Assembly: GCA_016713175.1 (NCBI GenBank)
Contig: JADJPQ010000002.1
Coordinates: 62,001 to 126,000 of the forward strand
Direction of reading: 5' to 3'
Length of the DNA: 64,000 bases
Origin: Planctomycetota bacterium
Lineage (GTDB): Bacteria > Planctomycetota > UBA1135 > UBA2386
The notes beneath the pieces were generated by a model, which ran no database searches, was not told the origin of the DNA, and saw only the letters and a list, made by a program, of their open reading frames with translations. Shown one piece after another: positions 1-10,301 of this stretch. Both the position numbers and the translations under genes were made by a program. Positions within the stretch are counted from its first letter, which is position 1. Every line of letters begins with the position of its first letter.

Positions 1-1
1 C

Positions 2-1195
2 GCCAACACGATCACCAACGTCAGCTCGACGCTCGGCAGCCCGTTCGACATCGCGTTCGACAACCAGGGCACCGCCTGGGTCAGCGGCGGCACCGGCGTA
101 CAGCAGTTCGCGCCGGACGGCACGTTCATCCAGTCGTTCCCGCTGGCCAACGCCGCGCCGCTCGGCATCACGATCGACACCAACGGCGCCAAGTGGATCG
201 CGCACCGGACCAACCCCGGTTCGGTCACCAAGATCGACATGTCCGGCACCGTCACCAACTTCCCGATCGCCCCGGGGACCACGCAACCGGTGCGGCCCAC
301 GGCGGACTTCCGCGGTTTTGGCTTCCCCAGCCACATCTGGTTGACCGGCGATCCGCCCGCTGGCGGCGTCGGCGAACTGGTCGAACTCGACGATCAGGGC
401 ACCGTGCTGAACGTCTACCAGATGCCGAACTCCTCGCTCGGCGGCATCGGCCCGGTGTTCGATCGGAATGGCGACATCTGGGTCGGCAGCTTCGGCAACG
501 GCTCCTTGTTCCAGGTCGATGAGACCAGCGGCACCGTGCTGAACACCTACCTGGTGCCACCCACCATCAATGGCCTGAACGTCGACCACTACGGCCGACT
601 GTGGTGCTCGGCGCGCATCACGTTCTCGGGCGTTGGGCCGCCGTGTGAGGTGCGCCGCGTCGATCCGGCGACCGGCAACCTCGAAGTCCCCGCGATTCTC
701 GATGTCGGCGGCGCCGCCGCGACCGGCACGCAGTCGGCGCTGGCGACGATGTGGCAATACTCGCTCGTGGTCGCCCCGTTCAGCGACATGGACGGTGACG
801 GCGTGCAGAACGCGATCGAGATCCTGGGCGGCACCTCGCCCACGGACGCTTGTTCGGCCAACATCGTCGGCGTCAACACGACCGGCGTCACGCTGAACGG
901 CAGCACCGCATCGATCGACGTGATCGCCAATCCGACGACGTTCTGGCTGCTCGCCTTCGCCGACGGCCGCGTGCCGGCCGGCTCCGGCATCACGATTCCG
1001 GGCTTTGCGTGCGAACTGCTGCTGAACCCGGCCACTTCGCTCGGTGCCACCGCGTCCGGCCTCGGCACCACCAGTCTGCCGTTGACGATCCCGACGCTGC
1101 CGATCTACATCGGCTACGAGTTCTTCATCCAGGGCTTCGCCAACGACTCGGTGAACACCACGTTCACCAACCTGACCGGCATCCGGATCTGGTGA
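2..1195 (+). CDS. Secreted beta-propeller protein, Vgb/NHL-like (5' truncated)
   Basis: The reading frame is open from the first bases of the window, so the start and any signal peptide lie outside it. Repeats such as GITIDTNGAKWIA, IWLTGDPPAG and IGPVFDRNGDIWVGS have the D-x-x-G-x-hW pattern of streptogramin-lyase (Vgb) and NHL beta-propeller blades. After the blades comes DMDGDGVQNAIEILGGTSP, a thrombospondin type 3/dockerin-like calcium loop. A C-terminal beta-rich domain of about 100 residues, rich in Gly, Thr and Asn, ends in TGIRIW. Proteins of this build are usually exported and bind ligands or structure the surface; lyase activity should not be assumed. It converges on the fumarase gene, with 43 bases between the two stops. 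Family assignment is good; function is unknown. Confidence 0.75.
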   Translation, partial: ANTITNVSSTLGSPFDIAFDNQGTAWVSGGTGVQQFAPDGTFIQSFPLANAAPLGITIDTNGAKWIAHRTNPGSVTKIDMSGTVTNFPIAPGTTQPVRPTADFRGFGFPSHIWLTGDPPAGGVGELVELDDQGTVLNVYQMPNSSLGGIGPVFDRNGDIWVGSFGNGSLFQVDETSGTVLNTYLVPPTINGLNVDHYGRLWCSARITFSGVGPPCEVRRVDPATGNLEVPAILDVGGAAATGTQSALATMWQYSLVVAPFSDMDGDGVQNAIEILGGTSPTDACSANIVGVNTTGVTLNGSTASIDVIANPTTFWLLAFADGRVPAGSGITIPGFACELLLNPATSLGATASGLGTTSLPLTIPTLPIYIGYEFFIQGFANDSVNTTFTNLTGIRIW

Positions 1196-1238
1196 TCGAA
1201 GCGACCCGCGCCACCGCCGGCCCCGCCGTCGGCGTGCG

Positions 1239-2843
<1,605 letters not shown>

Positions 2844-2918
2844 CCCTGCTGCTTAGCGGCAACGGGACAGCGAGTCCAACACCGGCTGAGGTTGGCCGGC
2901 ACCCGTGGGTTGATCCAC

Positions 2919-4280
2919 TCAGTCGTCGGCACCGCACTGCGTGACCTGACCGCGCGTCGTCTCGACGACGAAGCGCTGTTCGCTCCTGGCGCCGGCGGCG
3001 TCGACGAAGTTCATCGGCAGGTGCACCTTCGCTCCGGCCGGACCGATCTCGATCGACAGACCACCGTCGCCGACCAACCGCAGATCGCGCTGCAGCGCAT
3101 GGGCGTGCGCAACCATCCGCCCGAGGCCAACCGCCTGCCGCTGCGGGAACAGGCCGTGCTGCAGTTCCTCCGGTTCGTCGTCCGCGGCGAGCGCTTGCCA
3201 GTCCGCCAGCGCGGTCGGATCGCATGGCACCGCCTTCGCGCCCAGGACCCGATACCACCGCTTCCGATCGCCGTCCCGCAGCAACGCCAACCGGCTGCGC
3301 GTCGTCCACACCGCATCCTCATCCACCGGCATCGGCAGCCAGCGCGCCCGCCCGGCTTCGTCACCGACCGTCGCGGCCAGGATCTGCGCCAACGACGGCA
3401 CCGGCGCCGCCGGCGTGAACACGACCAGCTCGCGCACCGTCGCCGGTGTCCGGCCGACGCTACAGCTCCGCCGCACCGGCCCGATGCCGCGCGCGAACCA
3501 GACATGCTCTTCGCGCCGGCCCTCCGCCAATTCGGCGACGGCACGGACATGCACGCAGGCGAACATTCCGGCCGGCACGATGACCTCTTCGGCGACACCG
3601 AGCAGTTCGAGTTCGACATCGACGAAGTCGGCGAGACCTGGACTGCGGCCACCGCCAACACCCCGCGGCAGCGGCCGCGGCGGCAGGAACCGGTGCCGCC
3701 AGCGGGTCTCGGCGCCAACCGGCGTGCGCAACCACAGCGCCGGTTCGCCGACGAATGCCGGCAGCGGATCCGCGAGCGTGTTCGACGTCGACAGTGCCAT
3801 GAGCCCTTGGTCGGTCACCTGCCAGAACGAGAACTCCACAGCGTCGCGGCGCACGTCGCAGAGCTGCACGGTTTCGACGCCATCGATCGGCGCGGCGGCA
3901 CGCGCCAGCACCTCGACTTCGGTCTCGCGTTGGCCGCGGGTCTCGCGGTACTGCCACCGATGACCGACCTGCAACGGCCACCAGGCCGCCGCCGCCTGGG
4001 CAGGGTCGCCGCGGCGCGGCGTCGGTTGCGGATCCTGCAGCGGTCGCGTGCTGTCGCGGCGATCGCTGAAGGCCACCGCGACGACGCTGGCGACGCCCAG
4101 CAGCAGCAGGGCCGCGGCGAGCAGGCGTGGCACCAGTCCCGTTGGTCCGGACGGCGTCGTGGTCTGCAGCACGCGCCGTCGCTCGACCGGCGCCAGGCCG
4201 ACGGACGGGACCTCGCCGGACAGACGTTCCTCCAAGAGGGCGGCGACCAGCGACTCGTCGAGTGGTGACAGCGGTTTCAT
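2919..4280 (-). CDS. Membrane-anchored protein coupled to the sigma factor, possible anti-sigma
   Basis: A 453-residue protein whose ATG overlaps the sigma factor stop as ATGA, with GGAG just upstream; this fixes the start. A cytoplasmic segment of about 50 residues is followed by one membrane helix (about 51-71, LLAAALLLLGVASVVAVAF) and a large C-terminal part predicted to lie outside the cytoplasm. That part contains beta-rich stretches such as WQVTDQGLMALSTSN and VIVPAGMFACVHVRAVAEL. Being the immediate coupled partner of an ECF sigma gene is typical of anti-sigma factors. I see no HxxxCxxC zinc anti-sigma motif in the N-terminal segment, so the role is inferred from context. The external domain could instead be a sensor or enzyme. 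I do not recognise its fold. Confidence 0.6.
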   Translation of the reverse strand: MKPLSPLDESLVAALLEERLSGEVPSVGLAPVERRRVLQTTTPSGPTGLVPRLLAAALLLLGVASVVAVAFSDRRDSTRPLQDPQPTPRRGDPAQAAAAWWPLQVGHRWQYRETRGQRETEVEVLARAAAPIDGVETVQLCDVRRDAVEFSFWQVTDQGLMALSTSNTLADPLPAFVGEPALWLRTPVGAETRWRHRFLPPRPLPRGVGGGRSPGLADFVDVELELLGVAEEVIVPAGMFACVHVRAVAELAEGRREEHVWFARGIGPVRRSCSVGRTPATVRELVVFTPAAPVPSLAQILAATVGDEAGRARWLPMPVDEDAVWTTRSRLALLRDGDRKRWYRVLGAKAVPCDPTALADWQALAADDEPEELQHGLFPQRQAVGLGRMVAHAHALQRDLRLVGDGGLSIEIGPAGAKVHLPMNFVDAAGARSEQRFVVETTRGQVTQCGADD

Positions 4281-4795
4281 CGGTTCTCCTCCAGCCGGTG
4301 TTCGATGCAGCCGTGCAGGTGCGTGCGCGCCCGCGCCAGCAGGCTCTTCAGGCCCGCGAGCCGCAACCCGACGGCCGCGGCGACTTCGGCGAGCGGCGTG
4401 CGATGGCGGTACACCAGATCCAGGGCCGCGCGGGTCGTCGGCGCCAGTTGGTCCAGGCATTGCGACAATGCTGCGGCGCGGCGGTCACCGCCGTCCTGGC
4501 CGGCCCAGCGCTGCCACGCCACCAGCAACTCGGTCTCGTCGTCGAACGGCACACCCTCGCGCCGCCGGCCGCGCGAACGGGCGAACAGGCGCAGCGCGGT
4601 CGTCCGCAACCAGCCCGCCAGCACCGCCGGATCGCGTTCGCGCGGCGGCTGTCGCACCAGCCGCAACAGCGCGTCCTGCGTCAGGTCATCGGCGAGCGCC
4701 GCGTCGGCGCCCAGCCAGCGCAGGAACCGCCACAGGTCCGTTCGCAGCCGGGGCAGCTCGACGGCGGGCAGCGCCACCGGTTCTGGTCGGGTCAT
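4277..4795 (-). CDS. ECF-type RNA polymerase sigma factor
   Basis: A 172-residue protein with the two-domain ECF layout. Region 2 covers about residues 15-75 (FLRWLGADAALADDLTQDALLRLV, where ADDLTQDALLRL is the conserved 2.2 segment). Region 4 covers about 110-165 (LDQLAPTTRAALDLVYRHRTPLAEVAAAVGL, a helix-turn-helix for -35 recognition). It directs RNA polymerase to a small regulon, usually including its own operon. Its stop overlaps the start of a membrane protein, which suggests coupled expression with an anti-sigma or sensor. No clear Shine-Dalgarno precedes the ATG. A 77-base gap with a weak hairpin separates it from the upstream GT-C gene. The subgroup cannot be assigned by eye. Confidence 0.85.
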   Translation of the reverse strand: MTRPEPVALPAVELPRLRTDLWRFLRWLGADAALADDLTQDALLRLVRQPPRERDPAVLAGWLRTTALRLFARSRGRRREGVPFDDETELLVAWQRWAGQDGGDRRAAALSQCLDQLAPTTRAALDLVYRHRTPLAEVAAAVGLRLAGLKSLLARARTHLHGCIEHRLEENR

Positions 4796-4841
4796 CGCGT
4801 GCACGACGACAGGACGCCCGCAACCAGGATGGCGAATGCAA

Positions 4842-4861
4842 GCCGGGAACAATGCCCCGGC
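4842..4861 (-). terminator. Weak stem-loop between GT-C gene and sigma factor
   Basis: A perfect 6-bp inverted repeat GCCGGG/CCCGGC with an 8-base loop lies just after the stop of the GT-C membrane gene, in the only gap before the sigma gene. There is no U-tract. It could attenuate transcription or be chance in a GC-rich gap. Confidence 0.3.
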
Positions 4862-4872
4862 AGCTGCGCCGT

Positions 4873-6576
4873 TCAGCGGCGCCAGTCGCGTGCACTGCAC
4901 CGCAGCAGCCACACGGCCAACAGCAGTGGTGGCAACAGCAGGGCCCACCACGGCACACCGGTCAGCGCACCGAAGAACACGAACCAGAGGTGGCGGAAGC
5001 CGCGGTCTTCCCAATGCAGCGGCCCCTGCACCAGCAAGGGGTTGTCGGAGTCGACGCCGAACAGCGGCAACGTCGTGTACGCGGCGCCGTCGCGCCGGAC
5101 GCCGTTCGTGTCCTCGAAACCGCCGGTGGCAGCGCGCCAGGCCCAGGTCCAGTTGGCGTGCAGCGGCGAGAACCGCGGCAGGAAGAAGAAGTGATCGGCC
5201 GGATCGACGCTGGCCCGCGCCGCCGCCGTGATCTCCCCGCGCGCCAGCTGCTGATCGTACATCGCCGTCACTGCCTGTCCGGCGAGCTGGTTGTGGCCAC
5301 GCGTCGGGGCCAACAAGGACGTCGCGTTCAGCAGGATGCCGACGCCGAAGAGCACGGCGAACGTCCGCGGCCAGCGCGCCCACGGCCGCGCCTGCGGCAG
5401 CGCGATGGCCAGCAAGCCGACGATCCCGGGCGTCACGTAGCGGTTCCCCCAGCATTGGCCCGACTGCCAACCCGGGGTGCTGCCGAACATCAGCATCGGG
5501 ATGGCGAACAACGACCAGCCGAGCCACCGCAACGCCGGCACATCCGCGCGACGCCACGACAGCGGCAGCGCCAGCCACAGCAACGGCGTGAACCACAGGA
5601 TCCCTTTGCCGCCGGCGATCAACAGCTTCGCGACGCCGTACAGCAGCGGGTAGTTGAACCAGTCCGACACTTTCGGGTACCCGGTGTCGGTCACATCGCC
5701 GAAGCGCTGCCAGTTGGCCCACAGCAACAGCACCAGGAACGGCAGACCGCCCCCGGCAAACGCGGACAGCCACGACCAGCGACGGTGCTGGCGAGCCGCC
5801 GCAACCAGCGCCAGCCCCAGCGGCATCAGCAACGGGGCATGCGCCGAACGCAACAACACCATCGCCCCAGCCGCGATGCCTCCCAGCAGCGCCGTGCCGA
5901 TCCCGGCCTGTCCGCGCCACAGCCGTACGACGCACGACAGCGCGGCCAGCAAGCCGGTCATGCCCGGGCCATCGCTGGTCGATTCTCGGGTCAGCGGAAA
6001 GAACTGCGTGGCGGCGACGATGGCGAAGGTCGCGATCGCGGCATCGCGGCGGGAGGCCCCGAGCGCCAGCCCGAGCAGCAGCAGCAGCACCACGCTGGTC
6101 GCACCGCACAGCGACGGCAGCAGCATCGCCACCGCGGCGTGCTCGGTGACGAACATGCCGTAGAAATAGCGATCGGCGGCACGTTCCTGGTATCGCGCCT
6201 CGATCGTGGCGCAACCCGGCGCCAGCGCCTGGCCCAGCGCGACGAACGGCACCATCGCAAAGACGTGACCGATCGGGAACCAGGCGTAGACCTGCACGCC
6301 ATCCTTGCCGCGCCGGCCGTTGACGTGCTTGCCCTCGGCGGCAAGGCGCAGGATCTCGTCGGCGATCACCCGTTCGGCCAGCCACTCGGGATTGGCGGAC
6401 GACGGCCGCAACCCGGGGTCGCCGCGCAACCACAGGGCGCGCGCCGAGTGCATCGTGATCGCCGCATCGACGGTCTCCAGGTTGCCGTGCGCGGTGCACA
6501 GGAACAACAACCACGACGAAAGCCACAGTCGCCACAACGCGCCGCGCGATGGCGCGATCGACGCCGGGTCGTTCAC
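4873..6576 (-). CDS. Multi-pass membrane protein, GT-C (family 39-like) glycosyltransferase
   Basis: About 567 residues from a GTG start that overlaps the upstream transporter stop (GTGA). The protein has an N-terminal signal-anchor helix, then many hydrophobic segments, for example AVAMLLPSLCGATSVVLLLLLGLAL and MTGLLAALSCVVRLW. The first extracytoplasmic loop carries an acidic pair within LETVDAAITMHSARALWL, the position used for catalysis or substrate contact in GT-C enzymes of the PMT/ArnT group. Such enzymes transfer sugars from polyprenyl-phosphate donors on the outer face of the inner membrane. Acceptor and sugar cannot be read from sequence. It is last in a coupled gene run with a DASS transporter, which gives no clear functional link. 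Membrane topology is sure; enzymatic class is moderately likely. Confidence 0.65.
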   Translation of the reverse strand: MNDPASIAPSRGALWRLWLSSWLLFLCTAHGNLETVDAAITMHSARALWLRGDPGLRPSSANPEWLAERVIADEILRLAAEGKHVNGRRGKDGVQVYAWFPIGHVFAMVPFVALGQALAPGCATIEARYQERAADRYFYGMFVTEHAAVAMLLPSLCGATSVVLLLLLGLALGASRRDAAIATFAIVAATQFFPLTRESTSDGPGMTGLLAALSCVVRLWRGQAGIGTALLGGIAAGAMVLLRSAHAPLLMPLGLALVAAARQHRRWSWLSAFAGGGLPFLVLLLWANWQRFGDVTDTGYPKVSDWFNYPLLYGVAKLLIAGGKGILWFTPLLWLALPLSWRRADVPALRWLGWSLFAIPMLMFGSTPGWQSGQCWGNRYVTPGIVGLLAIALPQARPWARWPRTFAVLFGVGILLNATSLLAPTRGHNQLAGQAVTAMYDQQLARGEITAAARASVDPADHFFFLPRFSPLHANWTWAWRAATGGFEDTNGVRRDGAAYTTLPLFGVDSDNPLLVQGPLHWEDRGFRHLWFVFFGALTGVPWWALLLPPLLLAVWLLRCSARDWRR

Positions 6577-8153
6577 TTGCCACCCCCGGCCGGCAGCCAG
6601 GTCGGTGGCGCACCGGGCTGCACGCCGAGCAACGGCAGCGACCAGAACCACAGCACCGGCAACAGCAGCAGGGCGGCCAGCAGATCCAGCAGGAACCCGG
6701 CACGCGCCATCTGGCCGAAGGTCAGGCGCCGCGACGCGAACACGATCGTGTTCGGCGGTGTCGCGATCGGCAGCATGAACCCGCACGACGCCGCGATCGT
6801 CGCTGGCAGCATCAGCACCAGCGGATCGATCTTCGCCGCCAGCGCGCCATCCTTCAGGATCGGCAACAGCAGCGTCGCGATCGCGGTGTTGCTGGCCACC
6901 TCGCTGAGCATCGTGATCGCCATCACGATCACGAGCAGCAGCAGTACGGGGTGCAGCGCAACGATCGCCGGCTTCAGCAGTTCGCCGAAGGCATGCGACA
7001 CGCGCGTCGGCTCGAACGCATCCGCCATCGCGATGCCGGCACCGAGCAGGAACAACAGGTCGAACGGCAACTTGCGCGCGCCCTCCCAGTCGATCAGCCG
7101 GGCGCCATCCCTGGTGCCCGCCGGGATCAGGAACGCCAGGACCGCAACCGCGATCGCCACGGAACCATCGGCGATGAAACTGTCGCGCTGCCCGGCGGGT
7201 ATCAGCCAGTGCGCCCAGCCATGCAGCACGTCGCCGCCGCCCAGCACCACGTCACCACGCGTCATCCACAGCAGGACCGCGAGCAGGAACAGCCAGGCAG
7301 TGCGCTTCTCCGCCGGTGACCACGGCGGCAGCGCCATGGCTTCGGCGAGCAGCTGTTCGCCACCGCGCAAGCGGGCACCCGGGATCGGCAGCGCGACCCG
7401 GGTCATCAGCCACGCGCCCGCCACGGTCAGCAGCAACGCGAACGGCGCGAACGCCAGCGTCCAGCCAAAGAACGACACCGCCGGTGCCCCCTGCGCGACC
7501 AGCTTGTCCCAGGCACCGAAGAACAACGCGTTGGGAGCCGTGCCGATCGGCGTCCCGATGCCGCCGATCGACGCGCCGTAGGCGATCGCGCACATCACGC
7601 CGGCACCGAAGTTGCGCGCCGCCGCCGGCGACAGTTCGCCGAGTGCCAGCGTCCGCTCGACCAGCACCATGCCGATCGGCAACAGCAGCAGCGCGACCGA
7701 CGTGTTGTTGATCCACAGCGAGATCAGCGTCGCCGCCAGGAAGAAGCCGAACACCAGCCGTCGCGGTGATGGTCCGACCGAGGCCAGGATCCGCAACGCC
7801 AGGCGCCGATGCAGCCCGCAACGCTCGACCGCCAGCGCCAGCACGAACCCGCCGCCGAACAACCACAGGATCGGATGGCCGTAGCCCTGGGTGGTCGCCG
7901 CCGTCGATTGCACGCCGAGCACCGGCAGCAGCACCAGCGGCAGCAACGACGCCGCTGCGATCGGCATCGCCGACGCCAGCCAGCAGGTCGTCGTCAGCAC
8001 CGTGGTGAACAGCAGCGCGCGCGCCGGGCCGGGGTCCGTCCCCGCCGGGAAGGGCAACTGATCGCCAAACCACCAGGCCAGTGCCGCCAGCAGCACGGCG
8101 AACGCGATCCGGCCACCGTGCACCTCGCGTGCGACTGGCTCGGCGGACGTCAC
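6573..8153 (-). CDS. DASS family anion:sodium symporter (SLC13-like)
   Basis: About 526 residues with roughly a dozen hydrophobic segments and the duplicated layout of divalent anion:Na+ symporters. Diagnostic parts are LWINNTSVALLLLPIGMVLVE in the first half and TMLSEVASNTAIATLLLPIL in the second, both containing the conserved N-T/S helix-break motif for sodium and substrate. ASCGFMLPIATPPNTIVFAS near the C-terminus is the family's SxxFxxPxxTPPN-like signature. Substrates in the family are di- or tricarboxylates or sulfate; this one is undetermined, though a fumarase lies about 4 kb away on the same strand. The GTG start lies one base after the CutA stop and starts the protein just before the first helix. 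Confidence 0.88.
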   Translation of the reverse strand: MTSAEPVAREVHGGRIAFAVLLAALAWWFGDQLPFPAGTDPGPARALLFTTVLTTTCWLASAMPIAAASLLPLVLLPVLGVQSTAATTQGYGHPILWLFGGGFVLALAVERCGLHRRLALRILASVGPSPRRLVFGFFLAATLISLWINNTSVALLLLPIGMVLVERTLALGELSPAAARNFGAGVMCAIAYGASIGGIGTPIGTAPNALFFGAWDKLVAQGAPAVSFFGWTLAFAPFALLLTVAGAWLMTRVALPIPGARLRGGEQLLAEAMALPPWSPAEKRTAWLFLLAVLLWMTRGDVVLGGGDVLHGWAHWLIPAGQRDSFIADGSVAIAVAVLAFLIPAGTRDGARLIDWEGARKLPFDLLFLLGAGIAMADAFEPTRVSHAFGELLKPAIVALHPVLLLLVIVMAITMLSEVASNTAIATLLLPILKDGALAAKIDPLVLMLPATIAASCGFMLPIATPPNTIVFASRRLTFGQMARAGFLLDLLAALLLLPVLWFWSLPLLGVQPGAPPTWLPAGGGK

Positions 8154-8154
8154 T

Positions 8155-8499
8155 TCAACTCCGTTCGGGTTGGACCGCCGCGATGGCCCACTGAAGGTAT
8201 GCGGGCAGGCCATCGGCGACCTGCAGTTCGAGGAACTCCGGCACTTCGTACGGATGCAGTTGCTGCACGCGGGCTCGCAGCGCTGGCAGCCGTTCGGCGG
8301 TCGTCTTGATCAGCAGCAGCGCTTCCTCGACGCGATCGACCTTGCCCTGCCAGAAGAACCACGATGTGACCCCGGGCATCACGTTGACGCAGGCACACAG
8401 CCGTTCGTCGACCAGTCGCGCGGCCAGGTCCGCGGCGCCGAGCTTGTCGGCGACCGCAGTCGCCGGCGCCGTGCACAGCACGATCCGCAGCGTCGTCAC
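8155..8499 (-). CDS. cutA: CutA1 divalent-cation tolerance protein
   Basis: A 114-residue protein that matches CutA1 along its full length. It has the N-terminal strand LRIVLCTAPATAVADKLGA, the strongly conserved LCACVNVMPGVTSWFFWQGK near residues 34-53 (cysteines 35 and 37), and the C-terminal HPYEVPEFLELQVADG. CutA1 proteins are small, highly stable ferredoxin-like trimers linked to copper tolerance and possibly signalling; their exact chemistry is unclear. The GTG start overlaps the upstream phosphoesterase stop (GTGA), and the next gene starts one base after this stop, so it is inside a tightly coupled operon. Confidence 0.95.
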   Translation of the reverse strand: MTTLRIVLCTAPATAVADKLGAADLAARLVDERLCACVNVMPGVTSWFFWQGKVDRVEEALLLIKTTAERLPALRARVQQLHPYEVPEFLELQVADGLPAYLQWAIAAVQPERS

Positions 8500-9245
8500 T
8501 TGCCGCGCGCCAGCCGTTCGGCCAGCGCGGGGTGCAGACCGGCAGCGAGGATCTTGGCCTGCGTGCGACGGAAGTCGTAAGGCACGCGGTGGATCTCGAC
8601 CTTGCCATCGGCGACGACCGCGAAGCTGGCGCGCGGATCGCCATCGCGCGGCTGTCCGACGCTGCCGACGTTGACGACGCAGGGGCCCTCGAGCACGAAC
8701 GTGCGCTGCTCGTCGGTGGCCTGGGTGAAGCGGAAGTCGGCGCGGTGGATGCCGGGCCAGTGCGTGTGGCCGACGAACGCCGGTCGATCGATCAGCGCGA
8801 AGATCTGCGCCATCTTCTCGGGCTCCAGGAAGCCGTCGCTCTTCAGCACATACTCCATCACCGGCGACCGCGGCGACCCGTGGAAGAACAGGTAGCCGAA
8901 ATCCTGCATCCGTTCGGGCAGTCGCTGCAGGAAGTTCCAGGCCGCGCGCCGCTGTGGCGAGAACAGGCCCGGCTTCAGCTTGCGCCGCGTGAACAACAGC
9001 GCCTCGCGCGCCAACGGATTGAACTCCTCGAGACTGTGGAACAGGCCCCAGTCGTGGTTGCCGAGCAGCGTCCACTTGCAGCGCTGCATCACCAGCCGGG
9101 TCGTCGGCGACGGATCGGCGCCATAGCCGATCACATCACCCAGACAGACCACTTCCCGAACGCCCAACGCGTCGATCCGCGCGAACACCGCCTCGACCGC
9201 TTCGAGGTTGGAGTGCAGGTCCGAGATGATCGCGAACGCCGTCAC
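8496..9245 (-). CDS. Calcineurin-like metallophosphoesterase
   Basis: A 249-residue cytosolic protein with all dimetal phosphoesterase blocks in order: ISDLHSNLEAVEAVF at the N-terminus (D-x-H), VCLGDVIGYGADP (GD-x-x-x-x-G), LLGNHDW (GNH), a central YLFFHGSPRSP (GHxH-like position), and FVGHTHWPG (GHTH). It belongs to the YfcE/MJ0936-type subfamily of small stand-alone enzymes with phosphodiesterase activity; the physiological substrate is unknown. Both ends overlap neighbours by GTGA (the NrnA-like gene before, cutA after). Pairing with an oligoribonuclease-like enzyme suggests nucleotide turnover, but this is only context. Confidence 0.9.
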   Translation of the reverse strand: MTAFAIISDLHSNLEAVEAVFARIDALGVREVVCLGDVIGYGADPSPTTRLVMQRCKWTLLGNHDWGLFHSLEEFNPLAREALLFTRRKLKPGLFSPQRRAAWNFLQRLPERMQDFGYLFFHGSPRSPVMEYVLKSDGFLEPEKMAQIFALIDRPAFVGHTHWPGIHRADFRFTQATDEQRTFVLEGPCVVNVGSVGQPRDGDPRASFAVVADGKVEIHRVPYDFRRTQAKILAAGLHPALAERLARGK

Positions 9246-10249
9246 CCGGTCACTCCACCGGATGGAATCGCACTCGCGGCCCGCTGCGCCAGTGCCCGCT
9301 GCACCTGCGCCTCGACCCGCTGTGCCGCTTCCGCCAGCGGCACGTGCAGCGTTGCGCCGGCCGCCTTCTTGTGGCCGCCGCCGCCGAACGCCGCAGCGAT
9401 CTGCTGCACATCGAGGTCCTTCCTGGCCCGCAGCGACAGCTTGACGGCGCCGTCGAAGCGTTCCTTGAGCAGCGCCACGACCTCGACGCCTTCGAGCGAG
9501 CGCAGCGGATCGAGCACCTGGTCGGTGTCGAAGTCGGCGCGGGCCGCGCGCTCCATCAACATCTTGTCGAGACAAGCCATCGCCAACGCGCCGTGCAGAC
9601 GCAGTTCGTGCCGAGCCAGCGCGTCGGCGAGCACGCGCGCAGCCTCCGGCTGCTGGCGGCGATACAGCCGGTCGTAGAGCGCCGAGGCATCGACGCCGCT
9701 GGCGACCAGTTCCGCCGCCAACGACAGCACCTCGTGGTCGGTGTTGGAGAAGCGGAACCAACCGGTGTCGGACACCAACGACAAGAACACGCCTTCCGCC
9801 GCCGCCGGCGTCAGCGGCATCCCGAAGTCCCGATACAACCGCCGGATCAGTGCCCCGGTCGCCGGCGCCGTCGCATCGACGTAGCAGACCTGGCCATCGC
9901 CGTGCTCACTGCCGACATGGTGATCGATCACCGCCAGCGTCGCGCCGGTCTGACGCAGCCGGGGCGCGAGTGCGCCGGTACGCGACAACTGCGAACAGTC
10001 CAGCAGCACGACCACGTCGAGCGGCGGCAGCGGCTCATCGGCGCGAGCATGGCGGAACGGCGTGTGGCGGGTCAGGAAGTCATGGGTGCGCCCCAGCGGA
10101 TCGGGATTGACGATCACGACTTCCTTGCCGAGCGCCTGCAGCAGATGGAACAGCGCCACCTCCGCCCCGAGGCAGTCGCCATCCGGGTTCTCATGACCGG
10201 TCAGCAGGAATCGGGACCGGGTACGGATCGTTTCGTGGATGGACGACAA
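9242..10249 (-). CDS. nrnA: DHH/DHHA1 phosphoesterase, NrnA-like (oligoribonuclease/pAp phosphatase)
   Basis: The protein carries LTGHENPDGDCLGAEVAL (motif I aspartates), VVLLDCSQLSRTG, AVIDHHVGSEHGDG (the DHH motif), SLVSDTGWFRFSNTD, and a C-terminal DHHA1 domain with AAFGGGGHKKAAGATL. NrnA proteins degrade 2-4 nt RNA and dephosphorylate pAp, using Mn2+. The start is uncertain: the first in-frame ATG lies inside the upstream amidohydrolase gene. A TTG about 50 bases after that gene's stop gives 335 residues, matching the usual family length, and is used here. Its stop overlaps the next gene as GTGA. Confidence 0.88.
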   Translation of the reverse strand: MSSIHETIRTRSRFLLTGHENPDGDCLGAEVALFHLLQALGKEVVIVNPDPLGRTHDFLTRHTPFRHARADEPLPPLDVVVLLDCSQLSRTGALAPRLRQTGATLAVIDHHVGSEHGDGQVCYVDATAPATGALIRRLYRDFGMPLTPAAAEGVFLSLVSDTGWFRFSNTDHEVLSLAAELVASGVDASALYDRLYRRQQPEAARVLADALARHELRLHGALAMACLDKMLMERAARADFDTDQVLDPLRSLEGVEVVALLKERFDGAVKLSLRARKDLDVQQIAAAFGGGGHKKAAGATLHVPLAEAAQRVEAQVQRALAQRAASAIPSGGVTG

Positions 10250-10301
10250 CGGAGGCCAGGGGTCTTGGATCGTCCCACTGTAGGGAAGCCGGGACAGCGG
10301 C

